DNA of 64,000 bases, from NCBI RefSeq assembly GCF_002078875.1, contig NC_034409.1, forward strand, positions 18,916,877-18,980,876, written 5' to 3'. This document shows, in pieces, positions 63,001 through 64,000 of the stretch. Below the pieces are notes generated by a model. The model was not told where the DNA came from and did no database searches. It saw only the letters and a program-made list of their open reading frames with translations. A program made the position numbers and the translations under genes. Each line of letters begins with the position of its first letter. The first letter of the stretch is position 1. The stretch is from Numida meleagris. Lineage: Eukaryota > Chordata > Aves > Galliformes > Numididae.

Positions 63001-64000
63001 GACATTTTCAGAAGTGGTTAATGTGCTGTGGACTGTCTGTAGTATCAGAGGTACCTGAACAGTGGGAGAATGGAAACTTTTTGCAGAAACTGAAAACAAC
63101 TGTTCATCAAGACATGTTCTGTCTAAAAGAATGTGTATCATGAAAGAATACGTACGTAAGCAAAAACGCTGTATCATAGCCCATATTCAAGGTACTCTTG
63201 CTAGCATACACTCACATACACAGTGCTTGTACATATGCATATATGTGCATATCATCAGAAGCTCCTTCTCAGTTGTGCCTATCGAAATGGTGTCTGTGGT
63301 GGAAGCGAACCATCTGCTTCACTGCACTTCTATTTTTGAGATCTGCAGTATGGCAGTTTAACACATGCAATGTCACTTCAAGCCCTCCTCCCCCAGATGA
63401 ACTCCAATATGTCACTGGGTTGGCCTACCAGCTTTACGTTGTCTCTGTAAACAGAAACTCTATCTTCCCGCAGTCTGAGTCAGCAGCTGTACTGGAGCAG
63501 GACCTATTTTTAAGACTTACAGAATGTGTAATTTGATGTCGAAAAAGCCACAGGAGGGTGTTTGCCACCTGACTCTGGAATGGACAGCGGTCCTTAAACG
63601 GGAGTTTCTACAAGACTGTCTTCACAAACATAGATTAAACACTTCTGTAGCATTTGCTTTTCCAAGGCTGGAAGAAAATGCTGCATTTCAAACTATTTTT
63701 TCTAGGTGTTCTGACTCTGAACTTCTCACCTGCCTGCATGCTACTTTAGGACTGATGTGCAATGTGTGTATCAGGTTTTCATATCAGATATGCAATGTGT
63801 ATAGCATATGTATTAGCAGTTTGGGGATTTATATTTAAATACCACTCAAGTATCAAGGAAAAAAAGAAGTAATTCAAATGTGACTGAAAAGCCTCTGAGA
63901 TGTAAAAAAATAGACTGACAGGAGCATGAGCAGACCTACAGAAGCATTACGAAACAGCATGTTGACATAGAGCTGCTTGCATTCTGCATCACATTAGAAG
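60061..64000. other. Unassigned DNA to the window end
   Basis: AT-rich. Open frames of 99-119 codons at 62818-63838 overlap each other on both strands and match no known family, so they are taken as chance. A T-rich tract lies near 62709-62720. CA/TA-type alternation near 63205-63260 is short. Confidence 0.5.

Noticed and set aside
62818..63838. Cluster of frames of 99-119 codons on both strands near the window end
   Set aside because: They overlap one another in different frames and on opposite strands, have no known domains and look like chance.

Overview
This window looks like nuclear DNA from a bird, most likely a landfowl such as chicken or a relative. The main evidence is a set of CR1 non-LTR retrotransposon copies of the avian type. 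Several have the CR1 3' end with its direct 8-bp repeat (ATTCTRTG, seen here mostly as its complement CACAGAAT). The DNA is AT-rich, with many homopolymer T/A runs, microsatellites and short local duplications. There is no operon-like packing, no long open reading frame, no rRNA, tRNA or CRISPR array, and no bacterial or phage-like gene. The window is best read as an intergenic or deep intronic stretch of a vertebrate chromosome. Species assignment is an inference from repeat types and was not checked by alignment.

Layout. From 1 to about 6.6 kb I see no gene, only T-rich tracts and two small tandem duplications. From 6.6 to 9.3 kb there is a cluster of three CR1 copies, all on the minus strand: one old and eroded, one good 3' copy of about 720 bp, and one short 3' end. 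From 9.3 to 30.3 kb the DNA is mostly unassigned. It holds an ATTACC/ATTACT array (13.8 kb), a 183-bp TCCTG/TCCTA pentamer array (19.95-20.13 kb), two likely relics of old amniote repeats (19.1 and 21.6 kb) and several long poly-T runs. At 30.33-30.55 kb there is a 222-nt tract made only of pyrimidines, with one undetermined base. At 32.31-32.60 kb lies the best coding candidate: a possible last exon of 96 codons on the plus strand, with a splice acceptor in front and a poly(A) signal 48 nt after the stop codon.

A plus-strand CR1 3' end lies at 33.7-33.9 kb. A CR1 inserted inside an older CR1 lies at 36.27-36.73 kb. The 36.7-47.5 kb stretch is unassigned apart from small duplications. An old plus-strand CR1 with a recognisable but decayed reverse-transcriptase region spans about 47.5-48.7 kb, and another old plus-strand CR1 3' end lies at 51.5-51.8 kb. 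A relic of a palindromic amniote repeat lies at 54.7 kb and a short minus-strand CR1 3' end at 59.9 kb. The rest is unassigned.

No multi-gene system can be supported here. The items most worth following are the candidate exon near 32.3 kb (with a weaker possible upstream exon at 30.1 kb), the nested CR1 pair, the decayed reverse transcriptase at 48 kb and the relics of old palindromic repeats.
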